64,000 bases of DNA from Corynebacterium lubricantis DSM 45231. GTDB taxonomy: Bacteria > Actinomycetota > Actinomycetes > Mycobacteriales > Mycobacteriaceae. Below are positions 18,341 to 28,260 of the stretch, one piece after another (the first letter of the stretch is position 1; the number at the start of each line of letters is the position of its first letter). The stretch is taken from contig NZ_KB902215.1 in assembly GCF_000379425.1 (NCBI RefSeq), forward strand, positions 124,001 to 188,000, written 5' to 3'. The translations under genes and the position numbers were made by a program. The notes under the pieces are model-generated. The model did no database searches. It was not told the origin of the DNA and saw nothing but the letters and a program-made list of their open reading frames with translations.

Positions 18341-18832
18341 ATGACACTTCGAGACACTGAAATCACCCTGAACGACGGCACCAAAACAACCCTCAACGAC
18401 ATTGCCGGAGACAACCTCATCCTCGTGGTGAACACCGCGTCTGAGTGTGGCTTCACTCCGCAGCTCCACCAGCTAGAAAACCTGCAAGAAACCTACGGCG
18501 GCCGTGGCCTCACCGTGATCGGCGCACCCAGCAACCAATTCGGGGGCCAAGAACCTTTGCCCGATGAAGAGATCCAACAGCACTACGCCGAAGATTACAA
18601 CGTGAGCTTCCCACTTCTGTCCAAGTCGGACGTCAACGGCGAGGACGCCGACTCGGTTTTCCAAGAGCTCACCAAAAATGCCGATGTCGATGGCGAAGCC
18701 GGTGATGTGAAGTGGAACTTTGAGAAGTTCCTCATTGATTCAGATGGCGAAGTGGTTGCCCGGTTTAGGTCGGCAACCACACCTGACGACCCAGACGTTG
18801 TGGCTCTGCTTGAAGAAAAGTTGCCTGAATAG
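18341..18832 (+). CDS. mpx: Glutathione-peroxidase-like peroxidase (mycothiol peroxidase type), one cysteine only
   Basis: 163 residues. Peroxidatic Cys36 in NTASECGFTPQ, catalytic Gln70 in NQFGGQEP, and Trp-Asn in VKWNFEKFLID define a GPx fold. In C. glutamicum the homologue (Mpx) reduces peroxides with mycothiol/mycoredoxin or thioredoxin, using Cys36 plus a second cysteine that I recall as Cys79. Here residue 79 is Gln and Cys36 is the only cysteine in the protein. Start ATG has TAGCCT 6 nt upstream (leaderless). It ends in a strong terminator. Confidence 0.88.
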   Translation: MTLRDTEITLNDGTKTTLNDIAGDNLILVVNTASECGFTPQLHQLENLQETYGGRGLTVIGAPSNQFGGQEPLPDEEIQQHYAEDYNVSFPLLSKSDVNGEDADSVFQELTKNADVDGEAGDVKWNFEKFLIDSDGEVVARFRSATTPDDPDVVALLEEKLPE

Positions 18833-18838
18833 ACCAAA

Positions 18839-18877
18839 AGCGCCAGCCTCCACTAAAGGAAGCTGGCGCTCTTTTTA
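18839..18877 (+). terminator. Rho-independent terminator after mpx
   Basis: Stem AGCGCCAGC (18839-18847) with GCTGGCGCT (18862-18870), followed by CTTTTT. Also placed to end the convergent nuclease transcript. Confidence 0.85.
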
Positions 18878-18902
18878 ATCTCAGGCAGTTGAGCTGTGAG
18901 AA

Positions 18903-21506
18903 TTACATCCCAAAGCGCTGGAACAAGCGACCAAAGACGCCTCGGGAGCTAGTCGAGCTGAGCTGCGAGGAGCTTGACGACGAGCTTCGTGCAGGATCGT
19001 CTTCGCCTGGCTCCTCAGGGGTGCCCTGATCGCCGAGGGTGAAGCCCACCTTGATTGGGTCGTGGTCGGAGGAGCGGAATGGGCTCTCGTCGTGGAAATC
19101 AACGGTGTTGTAGTTGCGACGCGAGTACTCGTAGGCGATGGACTCGTCAGCGTTGATGTTCCACACGGCAGCGTCTACGACATTGTCCATTGCAGCCTCG
19201 TTGCCCAGCGCGTGGTCCAGCGATCCCAGCAGACCAGAGAACTGGTAGGTCGGGGTGGAACCTGCATGCGACTCGTTGATGTTGGTGAAGCCTTCCTGCT
19301 CGAAGCGACGCACAGCGTCCTCCTGCGAGTAGGCGTTCAGATCGCCCAGGACGAAGACTGGGAGGTCCGCCCAGTCGTCTTGCTGGTTGAGGTGCTCGAT
19401 CAAAGCCGTCGCCTGTTCCGTGCGGAGGTTAGCGTTGTTGCCCTGACCGTCGCCCATATCTGCATCGCCGTTGGCAACGGAGCCCTTGGACTTGAAGTGG
19501 TTGGCGATAGCGACAAAGGACTCGCCGCCACCGGCTGGCTGGAATTCCTGTGCCAGCGGCTGACGTGCCACGCCGGTGAAAACAGGATCGTCGAAGATGC
19601 GGGATTCGCCCACGACCTCGACCTGTGCTGGCTGGAAGATGAACGCAGTGCGGATGTAATCCTCATCGGTGCCAAGCTCGATCGGAGATTCAACATAATC
19701 CCATTTATTGGAGCCTGCGGAGATGTTGAGCACCTCGACCAAGTGGGCGACGGACTCGTCGCGACGCGTGACATCGCCGGTGACCGTGGCGGTGTTTTCA
19801 ATCTCCTCTAGAGCGATGACGTCGGCATCGAGCTGGTTGATCGCGTTGATGATCTTGATCTGCTGATCATTAAACGCGTCCGTGGAGTAAGCACCACGGA
19901 CGTTGCAGTAGTCCGTGGCCACGGGGTTGCCGTACATGTCGTTGTACGCGCGGCAGCCAGGCTCGTCCTCGCCGAGGGAAGTGAAGTAGTTCAGTACGTT
20001 GAAGGTAGCCACCGAGTACTCACCCTGCACGGCAGCCGGTACACCGAGTTCAGCGGCGCGGGAATCTTCCCACGAGATCGGCAGTTCAGCAGCGGTATTG
20101 TTGCCGGTGATTGGGGTGGTGGGCTGGAAGCGCCACGAGTTGTGGCTAAAGTGCACGACAACTGGGTGCTGGAAATCAACGCCGTCGCCGGTGCGCAGGG
20201 ACTTATTGGTGGTGCCCTCGGTTGCAATGTAGGGCAGCGGAGTGGACTTGTCGCTGTTCATGTAGTTCGGCGTGCGACCGTCATCCAAGGTGACCAGCTG
20301 CTCGTCGATCTCGGCTTGGAGTGCGTTTGCCTCTGCGCCAGGCAACACGACATCGGTTGGCTGACGGAAAGCCTCGGTGCCAGGTGCAAGGCCGACCTCA
20401 CCGAACGTGTTCAGCGCGTAGTTATTGGTCACCGTGTAGTCGCCGGTAGGCAGAACCAGCATGGATTCATAAGGCTCGCGTGCGTCGTCGCCAGCTGGCA
20501 GGGTGTCGATCTCGACGGGTGTGATTGGATCCAGTGGTTCGGACAGGATTTCCATCTGTGAGTTAGAGATCTGGGTGACCTCGAAGTACTCGGTGGCAGT
20601 GCCGGTGACCTGGACGGAATCGCCGATCGCAGGGTAGCTGGCACCCGAGCCTGCGTAGACAAAAATGCCGTCGGAAGCGTCACCAACATTTTGTACCGCA
20701 CCGCCGGTACCCGCGGTCTGGATGTAGTAGCCGTTGCGGCCGCCTTGGTCGTAGACACCGGTGACAACACCCGTTGTGGTCACGGTCTGGCCCTCGAGTG
20801 GGGTAGCAGGACCGGTGCCCTGGATCTCGGCGATTGGGGTGATTTCTGCCGGATCAACAGGATCAACAGGATCGACGGGCTCTTCAGGATCTGGGTCGAC
20901 AGGCTCGTCACCAGTGGAATTCTGCGGAGTCGGGGGATTTGCAACGCTGAAGTCGGCGGCGTTGTCGTCGGTATCTACTCCGACGGTGGTGCGCTCGACC
21001 GAGGTGGCATTCGACATGGCGGGAGTAGCAGCGGAGCCCTCGAAGCGGGTGGCAGAACCGGTACCGACGAGGTCGACCGTGGCGCCGCTTTCGTCGAGAA
21101 GCTCGGCACTTGCGTTCGTTGCGCTGTAGCCGAGAGTTGGTGCCTCAAAATCAGGGGTGGGCAGCGGTGCTGGCGTGTTATTGCCCGGAGCGCCCTGGAT
21201 TAGGAAGTACGAGTTGGCTGGGACGATGCCGGAAAGGGGGGCGCGGTTGCCGACGTTGCCGGCGGCAGACAATTGGGTCAGCGTCCATCCGGTGATGTCG
21301 ATGGGCTCGGCGGTTGGGTTGTAGAGCTCGACGAAGTCATTGTTGAATACGGAGCCGGAATTGCCACCTCCGCCATACAACTCGTTAATGACAATGTTGG
21401 AGCCATCGGGAGCGGCGAAGGCAGTGGGGGCGACGAAGACTACGCTGCCTGCGGCCAGAGCCACAGCAAACGCGGAAGCGCGGCGGGAATGGGAGAAAAA
21501 TGACAT
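18903..21506 (-). CDS. nucH: Secreted multidomain nuclease (ExeM/NucH type) with lamin-tail domain
   Basis: 867 residues. Signal peptide 1-31 with cleavage near AFAAP; lamin-tail domain about 37-150 (VINELYGGGG, DFVELYNPTAEPIDITGW); an Asp/Pro linker DPDPEEPVDPVDPVDP near 205-225; an OB-fold region about 225-320 (TTTGVVTGVYDQGGRNGYYIQ); and an endonuclease/exonuclease/phosphatase domain about 480-830 with FNVLNYF, IALEEIEN, LGDLNAYS and SSDHDPI. The Ser-rich tail has no LPXTG, so it should be released or loosely held. In C. glutamicum I recall NucH as a phosphate-starvation nuclease near purSQL; scavenging phosphate from DNA fits. AAAGGA precedes the ATG. Confidence 0.82.
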   Translation of the reverse strand: MSFFSHSRRASAFAVALAAGSVVFVAPTAFAAPDGSNIVINELYGGGGNSGSVFNNDFVELYNPTAEPIDITGWTLTQLSAAGNVGNRAPLSGIVPANSYFLIQGAPGNNTPAPLPTPDFEAPTLGYSATNASAELLDESGATVDLVGTGSATRFEGSAATPAMSNATSVERTTVGVDTDDNAADFSVANPPTPQNSTGDEPVDPDPEEPVDPVDPVDPAEITPIAEIQGTGPATPLEGQTVTTTGVVTGVYDQGGRNGYYIQTAGTGGAVQNVGDASDGIFVYAGSGASYPAIGDSVQVTGTATEYFEVTQISNSQMEILSEPLDPITPVEIDTLPAGDDAREPYESMLVLPTGDYTVTNNYALNTFGEVGLAPGTEAFRQPTDVVLPGAEANALQAEIDEQLVTLDDGRTPNYMNSDKSTPLPYIATEGTTNKSLRTGDGVDFQHPVVVHFSHNSWRFQPTTPITGNNTAAELPISWEDSRAAELGVPAAVQGEYSVATFNVLNYFTSLGEDEPGCRAYNDMYGNPVATDYCNVRGAYSTDAFNDQQIKIINAINQLDADVIALEEIENTATVTGDVTRRDESVAHLVEVLNISAGSNKWDYVESPIELGTDEDYIRTAFIFQPAQVEVVGESRIFDDPVFTGVARQPLAQEFQPAGGGESFVAIANHFKSKGSVANGDADMGDGQGNNANLRTEQATALIEHLNQQDDWADLPVFVLGDLNAYSQEDAVRRFEQEGFTNINESHAGSTPTYQFSGLLGSLDHALGNEAAMDNVVDAAVWNINADESIAYEYSRRNYNTVDFHDESPFRSSDHDPIKVGFTLGDQGTPEEPGEDDPARSSSSSSSQLSSTSSRGVFGRLFQRFGM

Positions 21507-21935
21507 GAGTTTCCTTTGAAAAATGCGGGCAAGGAATACGGGCAGGGAAAGGAATGTTTTGGCGCGGAAAACAACAGCCGATCTTGTTTCAGGCGAATGA
21601 AAAACGAAGGTGTGTATAAAACCAAAGACATAATCCGACCCTTATTCTTATCCGAGGAAACTATCCTTTGCTGACCTAAGATTTTTGGCGATCAGGCACT
21701 TCACCATGATTTGTTGGGAAGTTCATTCTCCGGAAATGGTCGGGTTAAGTTCTTTTAATGTTTGGTCATATCAAGTGCACCTTGGGTCACTTGCGTTTCA
21801 GGGCAGATATCGGAGTGTGGCGCCCGTTTGCCGTGGTAGTTGCAGGTCCCGGGGGAGGGGTCCAAGGAACTTGCCCACAGGGGTATACTCAACGCTGTTG
21901 AAACGACCTATTCAATCACCGCAAAGGGGACCCCT
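21507..21935. promoter_or_regulatory. Divergent control region, nuclease / purSQL
   Basis: 429 bp without a gene. The half next to the nuclease is A/T-rich, suited to a regulated promoter. On the purS side, TATACT at 21884-21889 is a convincing -10, giving a leader of about 40 nt with AAAGGGG (21923-21929) before the purS ATG. No purine riboswitch core was recognised. Confidence 0.55.
21884..21889 (+). promoter_or_regulatory. -10 element of purSQL
   Basis: TATACT in GGGGTATACTCAACG. No clear -35 at 17 bp, which is common in corynebacterial promoters. Confidence 0.55.
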
Positions 21936-22166
21936 ATGGCCCGTGTAGTTGTACATGTCATGCCCAAGGCTGAGATCCTAGACCCACAAGGTCAGGCAGT
22001 AGTTCGTGCGCTCGGCAGGATCGGCGTGTCAGGCGTCTCCGATGTCCGCCAGGGCAAGCGCTTCGAACTCGAAGTAGACGATTCCGTCAGCGACGAGGAC
22101 CTGCGCAAGGTCGCAGAAACCTTGCTTGCCAACACCGTGATCGAGGACTTTGAGGTGGTCCGGTGA
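21936..22166 (+). CDS. purS: FGAM synthase subunit PurS
   Basis: 76 residues, the small scaffold subunit that joins PurQ and PurL in the three-part FGAM synthase. [31 protein letters not shown] and [10 protein letters not shown] follow the family pattern. ATG 21936 has AAAGGGG 6 nt upstream; the longer frame to 21840 has no ribosome site and crosses the promoter. purQ starts inside the stop codon region. Confidence 0.94.
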   Translation: MARVVVHVMPKAEILDPQGQAVVRALGRIGVSGVSDVRQGKRFELEVDDSVSDEDLRKVAETLLANTVIEDFEVVR

Positions 22167-22834
22167 TCGCAAAGATTGGGGTAATCACCTTTCCCGGCAC
22201 CCTCGATGACGTTGACGCCCTGCGCGCCGTGCGTATCGCTGGCGCCGAGCCGGTCAAGCTGTGGCACGCCGATACCGATCTCACCGGAGTCGACGCGGTA
22301 GTAGTTCCAGGAGGTTTCTCCTATGGTGACTACCTGCGCTCCGGCGCAATCGCTGCACTCGCTCCCATGATGCAGTCGGTCGTTGAGGCGGCAAACAAGG
22401 GTATGCCAGTCCTGGGCATCTGCAATGGTTTCCAGATCCTCACCGAGGCTGGCCTGCTCCCAGGTGCGCTGACGCGCAACGAAGGCCTGCACTTTCACTG
22501 CACCGACACCTACCTTGAGGTAGTCAACACGGATACCGCGTGGACTAACCAGCTCGAGGAAGGCCAGAAGATCCTGGTGCCAGCCAAGCACGGCGAGGGC
22601 CGTTTCCAGGCGGAAAAGCACACCATCGACGAGCTCGAGGCTGAGGGCCGCGTTGTTTTCCGTTACACGGACAACTACAACGGCTCGATCAACGCGATTG
22701 CCGGCATCACCAACGAGACCGGCCGTGTTGTCGGCCTTATGCCGCACCCAGAGCACGCGGTCGAGCTGCTCACCGGGCCGTCCACCGACGGACTGGGTCT
22801 GTTCCTGTCCGCGATTTCGAAGATTGGAGCGTAA
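22163..22834 (+). CDS. purQ: FGAM synthase glutaminase subunit PurQ
   Basis: Class I glutamine amidotransferase that feeds ammonia to PurL. 223 residues; nucleophile Cys87 in [10 protein letters not shown], oxyanion region [18 protein letters not shown], and His/Glu pair in MPHPEHAVE. The GTG start overlaps the purS TGA (GTGA), so translation is probably coupled. Confidence 0.95.
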   Translation: MIAKIGVITFPGTLDDVDALRAVRIAGAEPVKLWHADTDLTGVDAVVVPGGFSYGDYLRSGAIAALAPMMQSVVEAANKGMPVLGICNGFQILTEAGLLPGALTRNEGLHFHCTDTYLEVVNTDTAWTNQLEEGQKILVPAKHGEGRFQAEKHTIDELEAEGRVVFRYTDNYNGSINAIAGITNETGRVVGLMPHPEHAVELLTGPSTDGLGLFLSAISKIGA

Positions 22835-22837
22835 TCC

Positions 22838-25111
22838 ATGTTCACAAACGACACTGTCGACAACGCTCAGGGCACCCCTGAACTGGAACAGCCTTACGTA
22901 GAACTCGGACTCAAAGACGACGAGTACCAAAAGATCAAGGACATCCTTGGCCGCCGCCCAACGGATGCCGAGCTCACCGTCTACTCCGTCATGTGGTCGG
23001 AGCACTGCTCCTACAAGTCCTCCAAGGTGCACCTGCGCTACTTCGGTGAGACCATGACTGAGGAAATGGGCTCCAAGCTGCTCGCCGGTATCGGCGAGAA
23101 CGCTGGCGTGGTGGACATCGGAGACGGCAACGCAGTGACCTTCCGCGTTGAGTCCCACAACCACCCTTCTTACGTGGAGCCTTACCAGGGTGCCGCAACC
23201 GGTGTCGGCGGCATCGTCCGCGACATTATGGCCATGGGTGCGCGCCCGATCGCCGTGATGGATCAGCTCCGCTTCGGCCCAGCTGACGCGCCTGATACCT
23301 CCCGCGTTCTGCCTGGTGTGGTCAGCGGTATCGGTGGCTACGGCAACTCTCTCGGCCTGCCAAACATCGGCGGCGAAACCGTCTTCGATGAGGCCTACCT
23401 GGGCAACCCGCTGGTCAACGCACTGTGCGTGGGCACCCTGAAGGTCGAAGACCTGAAGCTCGCCTTCGCATCGGGTGCAGGCAACAAGGTCATGCTCTTT
23501 GGTTCGCGCACCGGCCTTGACGGCATTGGCGGCGTGTCCGTGCTGGGCTCCGCCTCCTTCGAAGAGGGCGAAGAGCGCAAGCTTCCTGCAGTCCAGGTCG
23601 GCGACCCATTCGCAGAGAAGGTCCTCATCGAGTGCTGCCTGGAGCTCTACCAGGCTGGCGTTGTCGTGGGCATCCAAGACCTCGGTGGCGGCGGACTCGC
23701 ATGTGCCACCTCCGAGCTGGCAGCAGCAGGCGACGGCGGCATGACCGTCAACTTGGACAATGTGCCATTGCGCGCTGAGAACATGAGCGCGGCAGAGATC
23801 CTGGCTTCCGAGTCTCAGGAGCGCATGTGTGCTGTTGTGACCCCAGAGAACATGCAGAAGTTCAAGGACATCTGCAACAAGTGGGATGTCACCGTCGCTG
23901 AAATCGGCGAAGTTACCGCAGACAAGGATCGCTACTTGGTCTACCACCAGGGCGAGCTCGTCATCGACGCGCCAGCGTCCACCATCGACGAGGGCCCTGT
24001 TTACGAGCGTCCATACGCCCGCCCACAGTGGCAGGACGAGGTGCAGGAGCAGGGAGTCGTCGACAAGCAAGAAGACCTCAAGCAGGCATTGCTGGACATG
24101 GTCGCATCGTCTGCACTGTGCTCGCGCGACTACATCACCGAGCAGTACGACCGCTACGTGCGCGGCAACACCGTGCAGGCAAAGCACGCTGACGCCGGCG
24201 TTTTGCGTATCGACGAAGAAACCGGCCGCGGTGTCGCTATCTCCGCGGACGCGTCTGGTCGCTACACCTACCTGGATCCCAACATGGGTGCGCGCCTGGC
24301 TTTGGCCGAGGCATACCGCAACGTGGCATCTACCGGTGCTCGTCCGGTTGCTGTGACCAACTGCCTGAACTTCGGTTCGCCGGAGAATCCTGACGTGATG
24401 TGGCAGTTCCGCGAGGCCGTACACGGCCTGGCAGACGGCGCTGTGGAGCTGAACATTCCAGTCTCTGGCGGCAACGTGTCCTTCTACAACCAGACCGGTG
24501 AGACCCCGATCCTGCCAACTCCTGTTGTTGGTGTGCTCGGCGTGATCAACGACGTGGCGGAAACTCACAGCCCTGATCTCCTGGCTATCGAAGAGCCTCA
24601 GGTGCTCATCGCGCTCGGCGAGACCAAGGAAGAGTTCGGCGGCTCCATCTACCAGCAGGTCTTCGGCGGCGGTTTGTCCGGCCTGCCACCTCAGGTGGAT
24701 CTGGCCAACGAAGAGAAGCTGGCTGAATTCCTCGTGGACAACACCGCGCTGACCGCGGCACACGATGTCTCCGAGGGCGGCCTTGGTGTCACCGTATTCG
24801 AGATGGCCAAGCGCAATGGTGTTGGCGTGGATCTGGACCTTGCAGCAGTGCATGCAGACCCAACCACCGCGTTGTTCTCGGAGTCGGCTTCCCGCGTCGT
24901 TATTGCTGCGACCGCCGATCACGTTGATGCACTCCTCGCACGCGCAGCTGAGCTCGGTATTCCTGCAGCTCAGATTGGCACCACCAACACCACCGGCACC
25001 CTGTCCTTCGCAGGTGTCGAGGTCTCCGTGGACGAGGTCACCCAGGCATGGTCGAACACCCTGCCTGAGCTCTTCGGCCACGCCGTAGGCGCTAACTCTG
25101 TGGTGGAGTAA
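22838..25111 (+). CDS. purL: FGAM synthase large subunit PurL (short form)
   Basis: Converts FGAR to FGAM using ATP and ammonia from PurQ. 757 residues, the short PurL that needs PurS and Pur[63 protein letters not shown] and [12 protein letters not shown] are the ATP and FGAR binding segments. Starts 3 bp after purQ. Strong codon bias indicates high expression. Confidence 0.96.
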   Translation: MFTNDTVDNAQGTPELEQPYVELGLKDDEYQKIKDILGRRPTDAELTVYSVMWSEHCSYKSSKVHLRYFGETMTEEMGSKLLAGIGENAGVVDIGDGNAVTFRVESHNHPSYVEPYQGAATGVGGIVRDIMAMGARPIAVMDQLRFGPADAPDTSRVLPGVVSGIGGYGNSLGLPNIGGETVFDEAYLGNPLVNALCVGTLKVEDLKLAFASGAGNKVMLFGSRTGLDGIGGVSVLGSASFEEGEERKLPAVQVGDPFAEKVLIECCLELYQAGVVVGIQDLGGGGLACATSELAAAGDGGMTVNLDNVPLRAENMSAAEILASESQERMCAVVTPENMQKFKDICNKWDVTVAEIGEVTADKDRYLVYHQGELVIDAPASTIDEGPVYERPYARPQWQDEVQEQGVVDKQEDLKQALLDMVASSALCSRDYITEQYDRYVRGNTVQAKHADAGVLRIDEETGRGVAISADASGRYTYLDPNMGARLALAEAYRNVASTGARPVAVTNCLNFGSPENPDVMWQFREAVHGLADGAVELNIPVSGGNVSFYNQTGETPILPTPVVGVLGVINDVAETHSPDLLAIEEPQVLIALGETKEEFGGSIYQQVFGGGLSGLPPQVDLANEEKLAEFLVDNTALTAAHDVSEGGLGVTVFEMAKRNGVGVDLDLAAVHADPTTALFSESASRVVIAATADHVDALLARAAELGIPAAQIGTTNTTGTLSFAGVEVSVDEVTQAWSNTLPELFGHAVGANSVVE

Positions 25112-25129
25112 CTTCTACTCGCTGAGGCA

Positions 25130-26233
25130 CTATTCGCTGAGTAGCGCCTCGGCGAGGGTGGTTTCCCACGCCTCGTGCAGGAGGGCCTCAAACACCCCAA
25201 AGGTGTGACGGCCCTCTGGCAGCACAACATAGTCCACGTCGACTCCGTCGGCGCGGGCTTTTTTCATGTAATACTCCGATGACGCCGCCGACATCATTTC
25301 CGAGATGGTCACCAAAAACGGGTCGTTGTCGTTCATCTTGTCAATCTCGCCGGGCTTGCCGGTGGCGTGCCCCACGAAGACTGCCTTGCCGCGCAGCCGC
25401 TGGGTGGTCTCGGCCGGGTCGTGGTCCTGCCAGGCCGGATTGAGCACATCGCCCCACACGTCGATAGGCGTGCCCCCGTGTGCCATGGTGACGTATCCCA
25501 GCATGCCCCAGCCGAATACTCCCGAACTCGCAGGGAATCCTGACAGTGACGCGGTAGCGACGTAGCTCTCCGGATAACGACCGGCAATATCGAGCGCTGG
25601 GCCTCCGGACATGGAGATACCCGCGATGGCATTCTTGCCATTGCCGTAGAGCTCTTGTTCCAACACGAGTGGCAATTCTTGACCCAGGCAGGTCGCCCAC
25701 GCGACACGGCCGTCTTCCGGGTGCTCATTGACCCAATCCGTAAACATCGTGCCCGCCCCGCCATGCACGGACAACACGTTGACATGCTGTCCTGCAAAGT
25801 AACCCGGCAGATCCGCGTCGCGCGACCAATGCTCGTTTTCGCCGCCTCCCAGGCCCGGCAAGAGGACCACGTTGGGACGGGGCTCATTACCTTCCGCCAT
25901 GACGAGCGTGTTCGTGATGATCAAGTCGTTGGAAGGGGAGTAGATGTCCACTTCCCACTCGTTGCCAGAAAGATGTCGCTTTTCGACGACGTGCGCCGGC
26001 GTGAAATCCGGGGTGACGGCCGCTTCGCCGACCGTGGAAGAACCGATTGAGGGAAACGATGAACCCAGAGCGGACCCGAGAGCGTCTCCGGCCACGTCAT
26101 AGCCTGCAGACTCTGCGGAATCTTGCAGCTGGTCCTGCGATAGTTCTTGGGCATGCGTTGCGGGCGCACTAGAAACGAGCAGGACTGCGGCGACAAGGCC
26201 CGCAAGTCGGCCACGATGGGAGGGAGTGGACAC
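25130..26233 (-). CDS. Secreted mycolyltransferase-like esterase (antigen 85 / Cmt family)
   Basis: About 367 residues with a signal peptide ending near ATHAQ. Alpha/beta hydrolase: PRPNVVLLPGLGGGENEHW, SVHGGAGTMFTDW, nucleophile Ser in GISMSGGPALDIA, DVWGD and the His in LPEGRHTFGVFE. This pattern matches trehalose corynomycolyl transferases, which move mycolic acids between trehalose esters and arabinogalactan in the outer membrane. A plain esterase is the alternative. GTG 26233 has CGGAG 6-7 nt upstream; an ATG at 26260 adds nine residues. Convergent with purL. Confidence 0.78.
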   Translation of the reverse strand: MSTPSHRGRLAGLVAAVLLVSSAPATHAQELSQDQLQDSAESAGYDVAGDALGSALGSSFPSIGSSTVGEAAVTPDFTPAHVVEKRHLSGNEWEVDIYSPSNDLIITNTLVMAEGNEPRPNVVLLPGLGGGENEHWSRDADLPGYFAGQHVNVLSVHGGAGTMFTDWVNEHPEDGRVAWATCLGQELPLVLEQELYGNGKNAIAGISMSGGPALDIAGRYPESYVATASLSGFPASSGVFGWGMLGYVTMAHGGTPIDVWGDVLNPAWQDHDPAETTQRLRGKAVFVGHATGKPGEIDKMNDNDPFLVTISEMMSAASSEYYMKKARADGVDVDYVVLPEGRHTFGVFEALLHEAWETTLAEALLSE

Positions 26234-26414
26234 GATAGACTCCGAAAGTTCTAGAAGCATGTGCTTCTCAAGGAATTGAATAACTGATTGATCCTAAACT
26301 CTCGGGCCGATTTTTCGATGGTTGGGGGTAGCGCACAAAAAGACCCCGATGGCCGTGCCAATTATGCGTAGACTTTTCAATGTCATAAGTTACGCTACCG
26401 AAGGTTAGGAAGAT

Positions 26415-27092
26415 ATGAGCCTTATTGAACGCACGGTGGTTTACGTTGATAGAGGTCAACGCCCCGTTACTCGTGGTTGGTTCCACTTGGGTACAGCGCT
26501 GCTTTCTACTATCTCAGGCAGTGTTTTATCCACGTATGCATGGATGACGCTGCCCTGGTGGCAAGCGCTGGGAGTCACCATCTACGCGGTTGCCTTCTTC
26601 CTCCTCTTTGCGGTGTCCGGCTTGTATCACCGCATGCCGTGGCGGGATCAGCCGACAGTGCAGTGGTGGCGCCGAGCGGACCATTCCACAATCGCTGTTT
26701 TTATCGCGGCGACATACACCCCGATGTCGCTCATCGTGCTGGAACCACGCCAGGCAACCTGGCTACTCGCCATTGCGTGGACGGGTGCGATAGGCAGCGT
26801 GATCATGAATCTCGTGTGGATCGAACATCCTCGCTGGCTCAGCGTCGCTGTCTATCTCGTCTTGGGGTGGCTGGTTGTCCCGCTGATCCCCGAGCTTTGG
26901 TCCCAGGCCGGGCCGACGGTGGTGTGGTTGCTGCTGGTGGGAGGCGTCGTGTACACGTTTGGTGCGCTCATGTACGGATTTCGTTGGCCCGGTCGCAACG
27001 CGCGGATTTATGGTTATCACGAGCATTTCCACACCGCGGTGATCGTCGCTGCGATTATTCACCTCGTCGCGGTGTGGATGGTTGTGGTCTAG
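26415..27092 (+). CDS. Hemolysin III / YqfA family membrane protein
   Basis: 225 residues with seven hydrophobic segments, related to the PAQR/adiponectin-receptor superfamily. SGLYHRMPW, RRADHSTIAVFIAATYTP and the C-terminal YHEHFHTAVIVAAIIH hold the conserved His residues that bind zinc in relatives. Bacterial members are called hemolysin III but are more likely membrane-lipid hydrolases or membrane homeostasis proteins. TTAGGAAG lies just before the ATG. Confidence 0.85.
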   Translation: MSLIERTVVYVDRGQRPVTRGWFHLGTALLSTISGSVLSTYAWMTLPWWQALGVTIYAVAFFLLFAVSGLYHRMPWRDQPTVQWWRRADHSTIAVFIAATYTPMSLIVLEPRQATWLLAIAWTGAIGSVIMNLVWIEHPRWLSVAVYLVLGWLVVPLIPELWSQAGPTVVWLLLVGGVVYTFGALMYGFRWPGRNARIYGYHEHFHTAVIVAAIIHLVAVWMVVV

Positions 27093-27112
27093 CGCTCGGC
27101 TGATCTGATTTA

Positions 27113-28120
27113 CTAATCTACGAGCTTCGGTGCTGCTGGCTCGGGGATCAGAGGCATCGGGGCATGCGTCGCGCGTAGTTTCCGCAGAGTCTCTGCGTGC
27201 TCCGAGAGGCGCTTATCTTCCTCAGTACGAGGAATAAACTTGCGCGCGGCCAGCGGATCGCCGTCGATATTGATACCGATATACGTAAATGTGGCGTGGA
27301 TGGCAGTTTCCAGGTTCGCGTTTCCTCCGCGCGGGTCACCAGAGTTCACGTGCACAGTAACGTGCATGGATCGAGAATCAGTTCGGGTCAGTCGCGCATC
27401 TACCTCGATGAGATCACCGATGTGAATTGGCTTATAAAAGCGAATGCCGCCAGCGTAGACCGCAACCGTGCGCTCGCCAGACCACTCCATCGTGCAGTTC
27501 ATGCCCGCTTCGTCGATCCATTCCATCGCGGTACCACCGTGGACGTTTCCGCCCCAGTTCACATCGGTGGGCTTTGCTAAGAATCGGTGTACGACACGAG
27601 GAGCGTCGGACTCACCGTCGTAGGTCTGGGAAAGCATTTCCTGCTCAATTTCCTTGCGCAGACCAATGCGTGATTCCGCTGCGGCGGCAACGCGCTTTTC
27701 CTCGTCGGTGGTGGGAATAAAAGATGGAACCGGAGTGGAACGCCCCGTTGCCGGGTCTTTAGCAACGAAAATGACCAGGCAGTCACAAGCGCGGGTGAAC
27801 ACGCCTTCGCGAGGGTCTGCGGAAAGCACCTCATTGACAATGTGCATCGAGCTACGGCCCGTCATTGCAATGTGGGAGCGAATTTCAACTAAGTGGCCCG
27901 AGGGGATCGGACGGTTGAAGTGAATGTGTCCCACATAAGCGGTCACACAATACGTCGAGGACCACTGCACGGCACAGGCATAAGCTGCCTTATCGATCCA
28001 CTCCAGCACACGGCCACCGGAAATTCCCTGTGCACCCGCTACGAGGACGTCTGTGGGAGCCGCCATGAAACGAAGCGTGACGGAGGGCGACTTTGTGGAT
28101 TCAACAGGGGTACTCGTCAT
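27113..28120 (-). CDS. Acyl-CoA thioesterase with two hotdog domains
   Basis: About 335 residues made of two similar halves. First: VLVAGAQGISGGRVLEWIDKAAYACA, YVGHIHFNRPIPSGHLVEI. Second: VNWGGNVHGGTAMEWIDEAGMNC, YAGGIRFYKPIHIGDLIEV. Each carries the hotdog helix with the catalytic Asp/Glu. This is the YciA/BACH-like acyl-CoA thioesterase layout, hydrolysing acyl-CoA in the cytosol. ATG 28120 is chosen as it opens the conserved segment; the frame extends to 28198 but lacks support. Convergent with the hemolysin III gene. Confidence 0.85.
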   Translation of the reverse strand: MTSTPVESTKSPSVTLRFMAAPTDVLVAGAQGISGGRVLEWIDKAAYACAVQWSSTYCVTAYVGHIHFNRPIPSGHLVEIRSHIAMTGRSSMHIVNEVLSADPREGVFTRACDCLVIFVAKDPATGRSTPVPSFIPTTDEEKRVAAAAESRIGLRKEIEQEMLSQTYDGESDAPRVVHRFLAKPTDVNWGGNVHGGTAMEWIDEAGMNCTMEWSGERTVAVYAGGIRFYKPIHIGDLIEVDARLTRTDSRSMHVTVHVNSGDPRGGNANLETAIHATFTYIGINIDGDPLAARKFIPRTEEDKRLSEHAETLRKLRATHAPMPLIPEPAAPKLVD

Positions 28121-28260
28121 GGGATAACTTTCTGGGAACAGTGTGCTGACATCAAGTCCGAATAGCCTGCAACGTACAAGCGACCGGTTTGCTAGCAATA
28201 GACAGTACCGCTAAGCGTAACCAGTTCACTAGTGAGAGCACCTGCCACCCCTCCCATAAG

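Noticed and set aside
21992..25081. 1029-codon open frame on the minus strand
   Set aside because: It lies antisense to purS-purQ-purL, is His/Val/Gln-rich without domains, and arises from the strong third-position bias of the purine genes.
26401..26414. AAGGTTAGG as a DtxR half-site
   Set aside because: No second arm; the bases are better read as the ribosome site of the hemolysin III gene.
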